64,000 nt of DNA from Anaerobacillus alkaliphilus (lineage in GTDB: Bacteria; Bacillota; Bacilli; Bacillales; Anaerobacillaceae), in the NCBI RefSeq assembly GCF_004116265.1, contig NZ_QOUX01000021.1, positions 1 to 64,000 on the forward strand, written 5' to 3'. Of this stretch, positions 24,612 through 34,972 are shown piece after piece. The notes beneath the pieces were generated by a model. That model saw nothing but the letters and a program-made list of their open reading frames with translations. It did no database searches and was not told the origin of the DNA. A program made the position numbers and the translations under genes. Within the stretch, counting starts at the first letter, position 1; each line of letters opens with the position of its first letter.

Positions 24612-24857
24612 TTACTTAAGGTTGTATTTTTTCTTGAAGCGATCCACACGTCCACCAGCGTCAGCAAACTTCTGACGACCTGTGTAGAATGGATGAGAGT
24701 CAGAACTGATCTCTACGTTTAATAGAGGATAAGTTTTGCCATCTTCCCACTCAACAGTCTCAGCAGAGTACTTTGTTGAGCCACTTAAGAACATAAAACC
24801 TGTACTTGTATCCTTAAACACAACTTTTTGATATTTAGGATGGATTTCCGGTTTCAT
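24612..24857 (-). CDS. rpmE2: Ribosomal protein L31, zinc-free type B
   Basis: 81 residues from the ATG at 24857 ([12 protein letters not shown]), 9 nt after AAAGGAG. The protein has no cysteine at all, so it lacks the zinc-binding CxxC of type A L31 and carries the [14 protein letters not shown] and [16 protein letters not shown] segments of type B. In B. subtilis the rho-tdk interval carries the zinc-binding rpmE, and the type B paralogue (ytiA/rpmEB) is elsewhere under Zur. Here the housekeeping position holds the zinc-free form, with no obvious Zur box in the 147 bp upstream. Confidence 0.93.
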   Translation of the reverse strand: MKPEIHPKYQKVVFKDTSTGFMFLSGSTKYSAETVEWEDGKTYPLLNVEISSDSHPFYTGRQKFADAGGRVDRFKKKYNLK

Positions 24858-25003
24858 TCTTTTCATCTCCTTTTTGCCCTGAGTCTCTTCGAAACAGAGT
24901 TTATAAAGGTATTATTTTGTGTAATACCTTTTTCACACATGACGAAATTATATCAACTTAAAAGTAGTTTTGCAACTGTAATTTTGTGGGTTGTCCACTC
25001 AAA

Positions 25004-26275
25004 CTACGAACGAACTTTTCTACCTGCTTTATCCTCTTCAATCGAAGCGAAGAATTCTTCATTTGTCTTCGTTGTTTTAATCTTTTTGATAAAGTGGTCA
25101 ACGTATTCCGATGAGTCTTTCATTGTTTTACGAATAGCCCATAATGTTTCAAGCTGCTCTTTTGGTAAAAGTAGCTCTTCACGTCTTGTACCAGAACGTA
25201 AAATATCGATAGCAGGGAAGATACGTCTTTCTGCAAGCTTACGGTCAAGGTGAAGTTCCATATTACCAGTACCTTTGAATTCCTCGTAAATTACCTCATC
25301 CATCCGTGAGCCGGTTTCTACTAAGGCAGTAGCTAAAATTGTTAAGCTACCTCCTTCTTCGATGTTTCTCGCCGCACCAAAAAAGCGTTTCGGACGATGG
25401 AAGGCAGCCGGATCAATACCACCAGAAAGAGTACGACCACTTGGTGGGACAACTAGGTTATATGCACGTGCAAGACGCGTAATACTATCCATCAAAATAA
25501 TAACGTCTTTCTTTGACTCAACTAAACGCATCGCTCTCTCAAGAACAAGCTCAGCAACCTTAATATGATTTTCTGGAACTTCATCAAACGTAGAACTAAC
25601 TACTTCAGCATTTACAGAACGTTCGATATCAGTTACTTCCTCAGGACGCTCATCAATTAGAAGAACAATTAATACTGCATCAGGATGGTTCACACTGATA
25701 CTATTAGCAACCTCTTTTAACAGCAACGTTTTACCCGCTTTTGGAGGAGCGACAATAAGACCACGCTGACCAAACCCTACAGGAGAAATCATATCAATAA
25801 TTCTTGAAGACACTTTTTCAGGTGAGGCTTCTAATTTGATTTTTGTTTCTGGATATAACGGGGTTAACGCTGGAAAATGCGGACGACTTTTCGCCGTATC
25901 AGGATCATCACCGTTTACCGCTTCTACATGAAGTAATCCGTAAAAACGTTCATTTTCTTTTGGCTTTCTAACCTTACCAGATACTCTATCGCCATTTCTT
26001 AACTCAAACCTACGGATCTGCGAAGCAGAAATATAGATATCCTCTGAGCTTGGCAAGTAATTAATCGGTCTTAAAAACCCAAAACCTTCAGATGAAACGA
26101 TATCTAAAGTACCTTCCATAAACATTAAGCCATCTTCTTCAGCTTGTCCTTTTAAAATTGCAAATACTAACTCTTTCTTTGTTAACTTACTGTAAGACGT
26201 TACTTTATACTGTTTTGCTAATTCGTATAATTCGCGTAGCTTCATATTTTCTAATTCGGCTAAATTTACACCCAT
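25004..26275 (-). CDS. rho: Transcription termination factor Rho
   Basis: Hexameric RNA helicase that ends untranslated transcripts and curbs antisense transcription. 423 residues. An N-terminal helix bundle (LENMKLRELYELAKQY) is followed by an RNA-binding cold-shock-like domain with EGFGFLRPINYL, and the motor has Walker A APPKAGKTLLLKE and Walker B VLIVLLIDERPEEV. The ATG at 26275 follows AGTGGTG; a GTG at 26287 is an alternative start. The 340-nt leader contains a small U-rich hairpin (26328-26348). Confidence 0.97.
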   Translation of the reverse strand: MGVNLAELENMKLRELYELAKQYKVTSYSKLTKKELVFAILKGQAEEDGLMFMEGTLDIVSSEGFGFLRPINYLPSSEDIYISASQIRRFELRNGDRVSGKVRKPKENERFYGLLHVEAVNGDDPDTAKSRPHFPALTPLYPETKIKLEASPEKVSSRIIDMISPVGFGQRGLIVAPPKAGKTLLLKEVANSISVNHPDAVLIVLLIDERPEEVTDIERSVNAEVVSSTFDEVPENHIKVAELVLERAMRLVESKKDVIILMDSITRLARAYNLVVPPSGRTLSGGIDPAAFHRPKRFFGAARNIEEGGSLTILATALVETGSRMDEVIYEEFKGTGNMELHLDRKLAERRIFPAIDILRSGTRREELLLPKEQLETLWAIRKTMKDSSEYVDHFIKKIKTTKTNEEFFASIEEDKAGRKVRS

Positions 26276-26684
26276 GTTTGACACCACTTCTTTTTAATAG
26301 ATTTTTTTTATGAAAAAGCATACAAAAATACCTCTCTTGTTTAAAAGAGATTCATTTGATTTGGAATTAAGTATTGAAAGGATATAAGTGAAGTTGATGA
26401 GGTTCGTATTTTCCTAATGAAGAGTGAGACCTTGTTATGTACTGTCCTAATTCAAAAACTAGCAGAAGAGTTTTGCTCGTACGTTTCTAGTAACAGTAAT
26501 AATAAATACTATTTTAACCATAATTACTATTCTTATTCAAGAAAATAGTTTTGACAACTTTTGCAAATTCAATATCTATGACTAAATTATACAACATGAG
26601 TGAGGAAAATAAAAGAACATTTGTTCTTACCTCGAGGAATATTTAGAGTTTAGAGTAGTCCTCTAAACTCTTTTGTAAGAACTA
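26276..26684. other. Intergenic region between rho and glpX
   Basis: 409 bp with no convincing gene. It contains a short hairpin in the rho leader (CTCTT/AAGAG at 26328-26348, followed by TATTTTTG on the minus strand), a TATAAT (minus strand, near 26590) that could be the rho -10, a palindrome GAACATTTGTTC at 26615-26626 resembling a LexA box without its outer C and G, and an 11-bp stem (AGAGTTTAGAG/CTCTAAACTCT, 26645-26672) just after the glpX stop, whose T-run lies on the plus strand. Confidence 0.5.
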
Positions 26685-27650
26685 TTATCTGATCACTAAA
26701 TCTGGTTTTTTCTTAAGACTATGTTTTCCATCAACGAAACGTACTGTTCCTGATTTCGCGCGCATAACAACAGATTGGGTAAAGCCAACGTCACCTTTGT
26801 AACGAACACCTTTTAAAAGTTCCCCATCGGTCACACCAGTGGCGGCAAAAATACAATCATCACCTTTGACTAGGTCATCCATCATTAAAATGCGGTTAAC
26901 ATCTTCAATGCCCATCTTTTTACAACGCGCAATTTCTTCCTCATCCTGTGGCAGTAGTCGACCTTGAAGCTCTCCACCTAAACACTTAAGTGCCACAGCT
27001 GCTAGTACACCCTCAGGAGCTCCACCCGAACCTAGTAAAATATCAACTCCTGTATCTTCAAAAGCAGTATTAATAGCTGCTGCAACATCCCCGTCTTGCA
27101 TTAATTTAATCCTAGCACCAGTATCACGAATTTCTTGAATTAAGCTTTCATGACGTTCACGTTTTAAAATTGCAACTACTAGATCTTCTATATTCTTCTT
27201 TTTCGCAGCGGCTACTGCTTGCAAGTTTTCTAGAACAGTATAGTCAAGACTAACCTTACCAACAGATTCAGGGCCTACTGCAATTTTATCCATATACATA
27301 TCAGGAGCATGAAGTAGGTTGCCATTATCAGCTACCGCTAAAACGGCAAGAGCATTCCATTCCCCACAGGCAACAATGTTTGTTCCTTCAAGTGGATCAA
27401 CTGCTACATCAAGACGAGAGCCATACCCATTTCCAACTTTTTCACCTATGTATAGCATCGGGGCTTCATCCATTTCGCCCTCCCCAATCACAACGGTCCC
27501 TTTCATTGGGATCGTATCAAACACGTCTCTCATTGCTTGAGTTGCTGCATCATCCGCTGCATCCTTATTTCCCCTACCCATCCAACGCGCACTTGCTAAA
27601 GCTGCTGCCTCTGTAACACGAACAAGCTCCATCGATAAACTTCTTTCCAT
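26685..27650 (-). CDS. glpX: Fructose-1,6-bisphosphatase class II
   Basis: Gluconeogenic phosphatase. 321 residues from the ATG at 27650 ([14 protein letters not shown]), with GGGGGAG upstream. Metal and substrate segments are [23 protein letters not shown] and [16 protein letters not shown]. It is downstream of murAB as in B. subtilis. Together with fbaA and tal nearby it gives a small carbohydrate group. Confidence 0.96.
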   Translation of the reverse strand: MERSLSMELVRVTEAAALASARWMGRGNKDAADDAATQAMRDVFDTIPMKGTVVIGEGEMDEAPMLYIGEKVGNGYGSRLDVAVDPLEGTNIVACGEWNALAVLAVADNGNLLHAPDMYMDKIAVGPESVGKVSLDYTVLENLQAVAAAKKKNIEDLVVAILKRERHESLIQEIRDTGARIKLMQDGDVAAAINTAFEDTGVDILLGSGGAPEGVLAAVALKCLGGELQGRLLPQDEEEIARCKKMGIEDVNRILMMDDLVKGDDCIFAATGVTDGELLKGVRYKGDVGFTQSVVMRAKSGTVRFVDGKHSLKKKPDLVIR

Positions 27651-27691
27651 GTTTCTCTCCCCCAATTCGAATAATTCTGAATACGTATAGT

Positions 27692-27760
27692 AAATTATGA
27701 ATTGATTCCTTGAGCTTCGAAGCTCTTCAAAACCAATTCATAATTCATAATTGACAATTC
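27692..27760. repeat. AATT-family element between murAB and glpX
   Basis: Left arm AAATTATGAATTGATT, centre GAGCTTCGAAGCTC (perfect palindrome), right arm CCAATTCATAATTCATAATT. It is a compact 70-bp copy. Confidence 0.75.
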
Positions 27761-27771
27761 ACACTTGCCCT

Positions 27772-29061
27772 TTAAGCGTTTTCCACTTCTTTTAATTCGT
27801 CAGCAGTTAGTTTTTCACGCCAAATTTTTGCACCAAGGCCTTTGAGTTTTTCTTCTAGGTGCTCATAACCACGATCAATGTGTTCGACGCCTGAGATCTC
27901 AGTAACTCCTTGAGCCATAAGTCCAGCTACAACAAGCGCTGCACCTGCACGAAGATCGCTCGCTCGAACCTTTGATCCTTGCAGTTGATTTCCATCACCA
28001 TTAATAATGGCAGAGCGCCCCTCAACTTTTACATTAGCACCCATTCGTCTAAGTTCATCGATATGTTTAAATCTTGCGTTATAAATCGTATCCGTAACAA
28101 TGCTGGTTCCACTAGCTTTTGTTAAAAGGGAAGTGAAAGGCTGTTGCAAATCGGTTGGGAAGCCTGGATATACCAATGTTTTAATATCAACACCTTTTAA
28201 GTTGCCGGTTTGATAAATATAGACTTGATCATCATTTGTCTCGATATGAACGCCCATTTCACGAAGCTTAGCGATCAATGACTCTAAATGATCCGGAATT
28301 ACGTTGTCAATCATCATCTGTTGCCCCATAGCAGCAGCAATAATCATATAAGTCCCTGCTTCAATTCGATCAGGAATAATTGAATGTCGACATCCATGAA
28401 GCGAGTCAACACCATCAATTCGAATAACGTTCGTTCCAGCCCCTTTAATTTGCGCACCCATACTAGTTAACAGCGTAGCTACATCAATAATTTCTGGTTC
28501 CTTCGCTGCGTTTTCAATAACTGTACGTCCTTTAGCTCTTACCGCGGCTAACATAATATTGATAGTTGCGCCTACACTTACAACGTCTAGATAAATTTTT
28601 GCCCCACGTAACTCATCGGCACGTAGATAAATCGCACCTTGTTCATTCGTTACTCGAGCTCCAAGTGCTTCAAACCCTTTAATATGTTGGTCGATTGGTC
28701 TCGGTCCTAAATTACAACCACCAGGTAAACCAATTACTGCCTTCTTGAATTTCCCAAGCATCGCACCCATTAAATAATAAGATGCTCGCAGCTTTTTTAC
28801 TCGGCCATTAGGTAGTGGCATCGCAAACATATTTTCAGGATAGATTGTCAAGGAGTCGCCCGTTAATCTTGTTGTACCACCAATTTCTTCAAGTAGTTCA
28901 CTTAGTAACTGTACATCAGAGATTTGTGGTAAATTATCAATTGTTACCTCTGAATCAGCTAAAATAGCAGCAGGGATAAGCGCAACTGCACTGTTTTTTG
29001 CTCCACTAATATTTACTCTACCTTCTAGAGGATAACCGCCCTCAATTAATAACTTTTCCAT
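27772..29061 (-). CDS. murAB: UDP-GlcNAc 1-carboxyvinyltransferase (second paralogue type)
   Basis: First committed step of peptidoglycan synthesis: adds enolpyruvate from PEP to UDP-GlcNAc. 429 residues. The fosfomycin-reactive cysteine is in [13 protein letters not shown] (near 117), and the [11 protein letters not shown] and RIEAGTYMI segments are present. The position next to glpX and tal identifies it as the B. subtilis murAB (murZ) equivalent rather than murAA beside atp. Confidence 0.95.
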   Translation of the reverse strand: MEKLLIEGGYPLEGRVNISGAKNSAVALIPAAILADSEVTIDNLPQISDVQLLSELLEEIGGTTRLTGDSLTIYPENMFAMPLPNGRVKKLRASYYLMGAMLGKFKKAVIGLPGGCNLGPRPIDQHIKGFEALGARVTNEQGAIYLRADELRGAKIYLDVVSVGATINIMLAAVRAKGRTVIENAAKEPEIIDVATLLTSMGAQIKGAGTNVIRIDGVDSLHGCRHSIIPDRIEAGTYMIIAAAMGQQMMIDNVIPDHLESLIAKLREMGVHIETNDDQVYIYQTGNLKGVDIKTLVYPGFPTDLQQPFTSLLTKASGTSIVTDTIYNARFKHIDELRRMGANVKVEGRSAIINGDGNQLQGSKVRASDLRAGAALVVAGLMAQGVTEISGVEHIDRGYEHLEEKLKGLGAKIWREKLTADELKEVENA

Positions 29062-29144
29062 AACAGCTTCCCTTCTTTTTTGATCTAAAAAATCTGGTCA
29101 TATGGCCTTCTAGATGTTTTTACCATTATAACCATCTCACTCGC

Positions 29145-29228
29145 AATTTAAATTATGAATTTTGAATTTTGAATTGGATTTTTGAAGCCTGTTTTCTTAC
29201 TAATTCACAATTCATAATTCACAATTTG
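29145..29228. repeat. AATT-family element upstream of murAB
   Basis: Arms AATTATGAATTTTGAATTTT and ACTAATTCACAATTCATAAT flank a centre containing TTTGAAGCC. It lies between tal and murAB. Confidence 0.65.
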
Positions 29229-29239
29229 ATTTTATAAGA

Positions 29240-29267
29240 GGAAGCATCTGTTTGAAACAATGCTTCC
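29240..29267 (-). terminator. Hairpin after tal
   Basis: GGAAGCAT pairs with ATGCTTCC (8 bp) followed by TCTTATAAAATC on the minus strand. The interrupted T-run suggests a moderate terminator. Confidence 0.6.
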
Positions 29268-29281
29268 TACTTATTATACCA

Positions 29282-29923
29282 TTATTTCTGTTTATTCCAA
29301 TCTTCCAAGAATTTCTCAATGCCTTGGTCTGTTAATGGATGTTTGACGAGTTGGCTAATAACCTTATATGGAATCGTTGCAATGTGAGCGCCTTTCATTG
29401 CTGCATCATGAACATGCATCGGATGGCGAATAGATGCTGCAATAATTTCTGTTTCAATGTTATGAATGAAAAACATTTCAGATATTTGTGAAACCAAATC
29501 TAGTCCATTATGACCGATATCATCAAGTCGTCCTAAAAATGGCGATACGTATGTAGCACCCGCTCGAGCGGCTAATAACGCTTGGACAGCTGAGAAAACA
29601 AGCGTAACATTTGTTTTAATTCCTTGATCAGCAAATGCTCGAACAGCTTTTAATCCTTCTGTTGTCATCGGCACTTTCACGGTAATGTTTGGGGCGATTG
29701 CCGCTAATTCTTTTCCTTCTCTAAGCATTCCTTCGTAATCAAGAGCAATAACCTCAGCACTAACTGAGCCAGATACGACCTCTGTAATTTCTCTTAAGCG
29801 CGTATGAAAATCTACTCCTTCTTTTGCTACTAAAGATGGGTTTGTTGTTACACCCGCTAGTACACCTAGAGCATTCGCTTCACGAATTTCTTCTAAATTT
29901 GCTGTATCAATGAAAAACTTCAT
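29282..29923 (-). CDS. tal: Small transaldolase / fructose-6-phosphate aldolase family
   Basis: 213 residues from the ATG at 29923 ([13 protein letters not shown]). It belongs to the short TalB/Fsa family, with [11 protein letters not shown], the Schiff-base lysine in [15 protein letters not shown] (near 84), and [17 protein letters not shown]. subtilis YwjH at this position is a transaldolase, so transaldolase is more likely than F6P aldolase, but motif inspection alone does not decide it. The leader GGGGTGAAGGAT is the same as before atpA. Confidence 0.92.
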   Translation of the reverse strand: MKFFIDTANLEEIREANALGVLAGVTTNPSLVAKEGVDFHTRLREITEVVSGSVSAEVIALDYEGMLREGKELAAIAPNITVKVPMTTEGLKAVRAFADQGIKTNVTLVFSAVQALLAARAGATYVSPFLGRLDDIGHNGLDLVSQISEMFFIHNIETEIIAASIRHPMHVHDAAMKGAHIATIPYKVISQLVKHPLTDQGIEKFLEDWNKQK

Positions 29924-30045
29924 ATCCTTCACCCCTGATTTGTATTTTCACACTGAATAACTATATTCGCTGATAGTAGTCTTAATTCCTTTTGAGAAAC
30001 TTGTCGATTCCTTCCTAATGGGAAATTAGTTCAAGGGGCTTTTTT

Positions 30046-30232
30046 AGAGGACTCAGAAGACCCTATTTCAAGAAAAAACCTTCTTTTTTAGATTTGGCGG
30101 ACTCAGGAACCCTTATTAGACCGATATGGCAGCAAAACACCCTTAAACATTGAAAATAGCGTCCTCACAGTCCGTAAAATTTCAAAAACGGCTATTTTAG
30201 CTAAAATAAGGTCCTCTGAGACCGCTTGACTA
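30046..30232. repeat. Dyad element with 50-bp arm spacing, copy 2
   Basis: Direct words GGACTCAG(A/G)A at 30049 and 30099 (50 bp apart) are followed by inverted words GTCCTCACAGTCCG at 30161 and GTCCTCTGAGACCG at 30211 (50 bp apart). AAAATAAG/GACCCTATTT-type tails adjoin each word. The block ends 29 bp before the fbaA terminator. Confidence 0.8.
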
Positions 30233-30254
30233 GAAGGCAACCTTTTCTGAACGC

Positions 30255-30292
30255 AAAAAAAGTTGATCTCCTAACGGAGACCAACTTTTGAC
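30255..30292 (-). terminator. fbaA terminator
   Basis: AGTTGGTCTCC and GGAGATCAACT form an 11-bp stem (loop GTTA) followed by TTTTTTTG on the minus strand. Confidence 0.93.
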
Positions 30293-30299
30293 GACAATA

Positions 30300-31157
30300 T
30301 TAAGCTTTATTTGAAGAACCAAACTCACGCATTTTGCCGATAACTGTTTGCTTGATTACTTCACGAGCTGGGCCTAAGTATTTACGAGGATCGTAAACTT
30401 CAGCGTCAGCAGCAAGAACTTCACGAACAGCTTTTGCAGAAGCGATTTGGTTTTCTGTATTTACGTTAATTTTTGCTGTACCGAAAGAAATTGCTTTCGT
30501 GATATCAGCTGTAGGAATTCCAGTACCACCATGTAACACTAGAGGTACACCAGTTAGGTTTAGGATTTCTTCCATCTCTTTGAAACCTAAGTTAGGCTCA
30601 CCTTTGTATGGTCCATGAACAGAACCTAATGCAGGAGCTAAGCAGTCAATTCCTGTACGCTTAACTAACTCTTCACACTCTTTTGGATCAGCATAGATTA
30701 CGCCATCAGCGATTACGTCATCTTCCTGACCTCCAACAGTTCCTAATTCCGCTTCTACAGATACACCGTGGAAGTGAGCAAGCTCAACTACTTTTGAAGT
30801 AATTTCAATATTTTCCTCAAAAGAATGGTGAGAAGCATCGATCATAACAGATGTAAATCCAGCATGAATTGCCTCCGCACATTTTTGGAAGCTTGAACCA
30901 TGGTCTAAATGAATTGCAACAGGTACAGTTGTTTTGTACTCTTCCATAAGCGCTTCTACTAATTTTACAATTGTTTTAAAGCCACCCATGTAACGTGCAG
31001 CACCTTCTGAAACCCCTAGGATTACTGGTGAGTTTTCTTCTTGAGCCGCTTGAAGAATTGCTTGAGTGAATTCAAGGTTGTTAAGGTTAAACTGACCTAC
31101 AGCGTACCCTTCATTTTTTGCTTTTAATAACATTTCCTTCATTGACACTAAAGGCAT
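30300..31157 (-). CDS. fbaA: Class II fructose-bisphosphate aldolase
   Basis: Zinc-dependent glycolytic and gluconeogenic aldolase. 285 residues from the ATG at 31157 ([13 protein letters not shown]), with AAGGAGG 9 nt upstream; the longer frame has no support. Metal ligands are in [10 protein letters not shown] and SVEAELG, and the C-terminal VLHGGTGIP loop is present. It lies between tal and spo0F as in B. subtilis. Confidence 0.97.
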   Translation of the reverse strand: MPLVSMKEMLLKAKNEGYAVGQFNLNNLEFTQAILQAAQEENSPVILGVSEGAARYMGGFKTIVKLVEALMEEYKTTVPVAIHLDHGSSFQKCAEAIHAGFTSVMIDASHHSFEENIEITSKVVELAHFHGVSVEAELGTVGGQEDDVIADGVIYADPKECEELVKRTGIDCLAPALGSVHGPYKGEPNLGFKEMEEILNLTGVPLVLHGGTGIPTADITKAISFGTAKINVNTENQIASAKAVREVLAADAEVYDPRKYLGPAREVIKQTVIGKMREFGSSNKA

Positions 31158-31309
31158 TGGTGATATCCTCCTTTTGATTAAACCACTTGTGTTTAGGTAG
31201 TCCTGAATAAGATCAATAAAAAACATTACTTTTAAATTTTAACCCATTGTACATAGAAATTATGTATAGATGATGCTTTTTAAAAAACCTACTCAAGTTG
31301 TACAGACCT

Positions 31310-31381
31310 ATTATAGCATACTGAGTAAAAAAATCACGGAAATATCTTGACAAAACGATTAACGTTATGTAAGCGTTTCCT
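31310..31381 (-). promoter_or_regulatory. fbaA upstream region: extended -10 and cre-like site
   Basis: An extended -10 (TGCTATAAT, TATAAT at 31310-31315) has no good -35. Near 31366-31381 the sequence ATGTAAGCGTTTCC resembles a catabolite-responsive element with two mismatches and sits at the end of spo0F. It lies about 50 bp upstream of the -10. Confidence 0.4.
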
Positions 31382-31752
31382 TATACTCCGATTTGCTCTT
31401 TAATAACTGCACGTACCTCATCAATATCCAAAGGTTTCGCAAAATGGGTAATTGCCCCTAACTTCATCGCTTCATTAATCATGTCTAGCTCACCATAAGC
31501 TGTCATCATTATTACTTGGATACCTGAGTTATAATCCTTTAGCCTTCGAAGGATTTCTAATCCGTCCATTCCTGGAATTTTCATATCTAGAATAACTAAA
31601 TCAGGTAAGTTCTCTTCGACTATACTTAGTGCCTGAACACCACTTGCAGCTTGGTATGTATCGTAACCATCTTTTTGAAAGATTTCATTTAATAAAACGC
31701 GAATACCAAATTGGTCATCGACAATTAAGATTTTCTTTTTCAAATTCTTCAC
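31381..31752 (-). CDS. spo0F: Sporulation phosphorelay response regulator Spo0F
   Basis: Single-domain response regulator that takes phosphate from sporulation kinases and passes it to Spo0B. 123 residues, receiver domain only. Acidic pocket DD (IVDDQFG), phosphoacceptor Asp in [12 protein letters not shown], Thr in [10 protein letters not shown] and Lys in [10 protein letters not shown] are all present and match Spo0F closely. The GTG at 31752 follows AAGGAATGG; a TTG at 31743 is the alternative. A sigma-H promoter lies upstream. Confidence 0.95.
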   Translation of the reverse strand: MKNLKKKILIVDDQFGIRVLLNEIFQKDGYDTYQAASGVQALSIVEENLPDLVILDMKIPGMDGLEILRRLKDYNSGIQVIMMTAYGELDMINEAMKLGAITHFAKPLDIDEVRAVIKEQIGV

Positions 31753-31780
31753 CCATTCCTTGTATTTTCATCCTTACATT

Positions 31781-31808
31781 ATTCTGTGTTTCTTTAAGTT
31801 TTTCCTTC
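31781..31808 (-). promoter_or_regulatory. Sigma-H promoter of spo0F
   Basis: Minus strand GAAGGAAAA (31800-31808), 12 bp, then ACAGAAT (31781-31787). This matches the sigma-H form RnAGGAwWW-N11/12-RnnGAAT at every defined position. The start would fall about 22 nt before the spo0F GTG. spo0F of B. subtilis is a known sigma-H gene. Confidence 0.75.
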
Positions 31809-31953
31809 TATTTGTAAAAATTTCTTTTAATATCCACTTAAATGAATTTAGTATCGCCATTACGATAATAGTTGTAGTTACGCTAAAACATTCACAACTA
31901 CATTTAGTTTAATATGGCTCCATTAAGGTATTATGAAATTCATCCACTTAAAA

Positions 31954-32057
31954 TTAGGCTGTTATCGCAAAGTTTTATTGGCTGATATCTTCATCTAGGG
32001 TATTTTTCCGATTATTTCAGGGTAAAAAAGCCACAATGTTTACGAAAAAGAGCCTAA
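31954..32057. mobile_element. MITE-like element, 104 bp, most complete copy
   Basis: Begins TTAGGCTGTTATCGCAAAG and ends, read on the other strand, TTAGGCTCTTTTTCGTAAAC: imperfect terminal inverted repeats of about 20-28 bp around a non-coding centre. A second copy in the opposite orientation is at 59235-59334, and the end of a third starts at 63980. It has no ORF and lies between the spo0F promoter and the pyrG terminator. The ywjG gene found here in B. subtilis is absent. Confidence 0.75.
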
Positions 32058-32063
32058 AATTAA

Positions 32064-33756
<1,693 letters not shown>

Positions 33757-33884
33757 TTAAAAAATAATAGATAAGTGCCTTCATACTCTTACCGTTTCCT
33801 GAATTCTACCTCGAAAAAATTAGTTTCCATCTTTATACTTTCCAAACTTGAATTTCATAATGCTGATGAAATTCATCTAAAAAT

Positions 33885-34047
33885 AAAAAAACAAAAGCCA
33901 CTGCCCCAATTTTAGGGGGCGACTTTTGTTTTACATTTACGTATTATGGAAAAGTTGACCTTCAACTTTCCTAATATAATTGTTTATTCAATTTGCTTAT
34001 AAGAAAAGCCCAAAAAGAATTCTATCCTAGACAAGCACTATTGTCAA
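33885..34047 (-). promoter_or_regulatory. pyrG promoter and CTP-sensitive attenuator leader
   Basis: Minus strand TTGACA (34042-34047), 17 bp, TAGAAT (34019-34024), then after 7 nt the transcript would begin GGGC (G at 34011). About 85 nt downstream a terminator (33893-33926) has a CCCCC tract in its 5' arm, GTCGCCCCC, facing GGGGC, and ends in GTTTTTTTATTTTT. In B. subtilis, low CTP makes polymerase stutter at a GGGC start, adding extra G residues that pair with the C-rich arm and prevent termination. All the parts are here. Confidence 0.8.
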
Positions 34048-34056
34048 CTATGTTTT

Positions 34057-34596
34057 TTAGAGAAGATCGTCTTCGTCCTCTGCCTCTAAATCTTCATCAA
34101 GGTCATCCTCTGAATCATCAGCATCGACATCTTCTTCTTCGTCAAGATCTAGATCAAAATCTTCTTCTTCGTTCTCTTCGCTTACAAGATCGTCTAGTTC
34201 ATCTTCTAAATCTTCATACTCATCATCTAAATCTCCATCTAAGTCATCGAAGTCTTCATCTAATTCGATTTCTAGATCCTCATCATCTTCAGCTTTCTTC
34301 TTTTTACGACGAACAGTTTGAGTAACTTCTTCGTCTGCCTGCTCATAAGGATACCAAGTTCTTAGGCCCCAACGATTTTCACCTAGGGCAATAAAACGGC
34401 CATCAATATTTAGATCTGCATAAAGATAAGAAATTCTTTCCGATACATATTCCTCAGACAGTCCTTTGATTTCAGCAACTCGTTTAACTAAATCACCAAA
34501 TGCAAAAGGTTGCTTCTCGTTTCTCATTAACTCATAAGCAATTTCCACCATGGACATTTCTGATATTTCTTCTGGCGTATACTCATTTAGCGTCAA
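34057..34596 (-). CDS. rpoE: RNA polymerase delta subunit
   Basis: Gram-positive-specific RNA polymerase subunit that speeds enzyme recycling and affects sensitivity to initiating NTP. About 179 residues: a folded N-terminal HARE-HTH domain (to about 95, ending ENRWGLRTWYPY), then a KKKK basic patch and a tail of about 75 almost entirely Asp, Glu and Leu. The best start is the TTG at 34596, 6 nt after AGGATGTG; a GTG at 34605 is too close to the ribosome site. Confidence 0.93.
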   Translation of the reverse strand: MTLNEYTPEEISEMSMVEIAYELMRNEKQPFAFGDLVKRVAEIKGLSEEYVSERISYLYADLNIDGRFIALGENRWGLRTWYPYEQADEEVTQTVRRKKKKAEDDEDLEIELDEDFDDLDGDLDDEYEDLEDELDDLVSEENEEEDFDLDLDEEEDVDADDSEDDLDEDLEAEDEDDLL

Positions 34597-34809
34597 AGCT
34601 AACACATCCTTTCAATGAACATTGATCATTATTTATGTAGAAAATAACCTGAACTTCCGTACAAAACCGAAAATCCTAGTACTTCTAAAAAACACACCTA
34701 CCTAAACGTATGTATTCCCACTATTTTAAATAGATATAAGGAAAATCATACCTTTCATTATAAACATAAATGAAAACATTATGCTAGTCCAGTGGAAAAT
34801 CTTTTTTTA

Positions 34810-34921
34810 AATGTAGAATGTAGAATGTAGAGTGTAGAATGATGTGAGTAACTCATGGTAGATTAAAACATCTTTGAATAGCAATCACCATTCTACATTT
34901 TGCATTTTACATTCTACATTC
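34810..34921. repeat. GTAGAAT-type interspersed inverted element
   Basis: The 7-bp word GTAGAAT is repeated about three times on the left and its complement about three times on the right, flanking a non-repetitive centre. The design is like the AATTCAT elements but with a different word. A related longer tract is at 61663-61740. Confidence 0.75.
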
Positions 34922-34929
34922 AAAAAGAT

Positions 34930-34966
34930 ATAGAGCTGAGAACAAACTATTTGCTCCCAACTCCAT
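34930..34966 (-). terminator. icmF terminator
   Basis: A 14-bp stem with some G-T pairs (GAGTTGGGAGCAAA/TTTGTTCTCAGCTC, loop TAG) is followed by TATATCTTTTTG on the minus strand. Confidence 0.7.
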
Positions 34967-34972
34967 ACGACA

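Larger units (their letters stand above)
34606..34972. other. Intergenic region between icmF and rpoE
   Basis: 367 bp with no gene. On the minus strand TATAAT (34757-34762) is a candidate rpoE -10 with a weak -35. At 34810-34921 a GTAGAATG-type element has left arm AATGTAGAATGTAGAATG and right arm CATTCTACATTTTGCATTTT, forming an inverted repeat around 60 bp. Confidence 0.55.

Noticed and set aside
26550-26672. Plus-strand small RNA from a TTGACA at 26551 to the hairpin at 26645-26672
   Set aside because: The -35 is perfect and the hairpin has a T-run on this strand, but no -10 better than 3/6 lies at proper spacing, so support is too weak to list as a gene.
33993-34325. 110-residue plus-strand frame rich in Leu and His
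   Set aside because: It is antisense to the Asp/Glu-rich tail of rpoE; complementary GAA/GAT codons always give such a frame.
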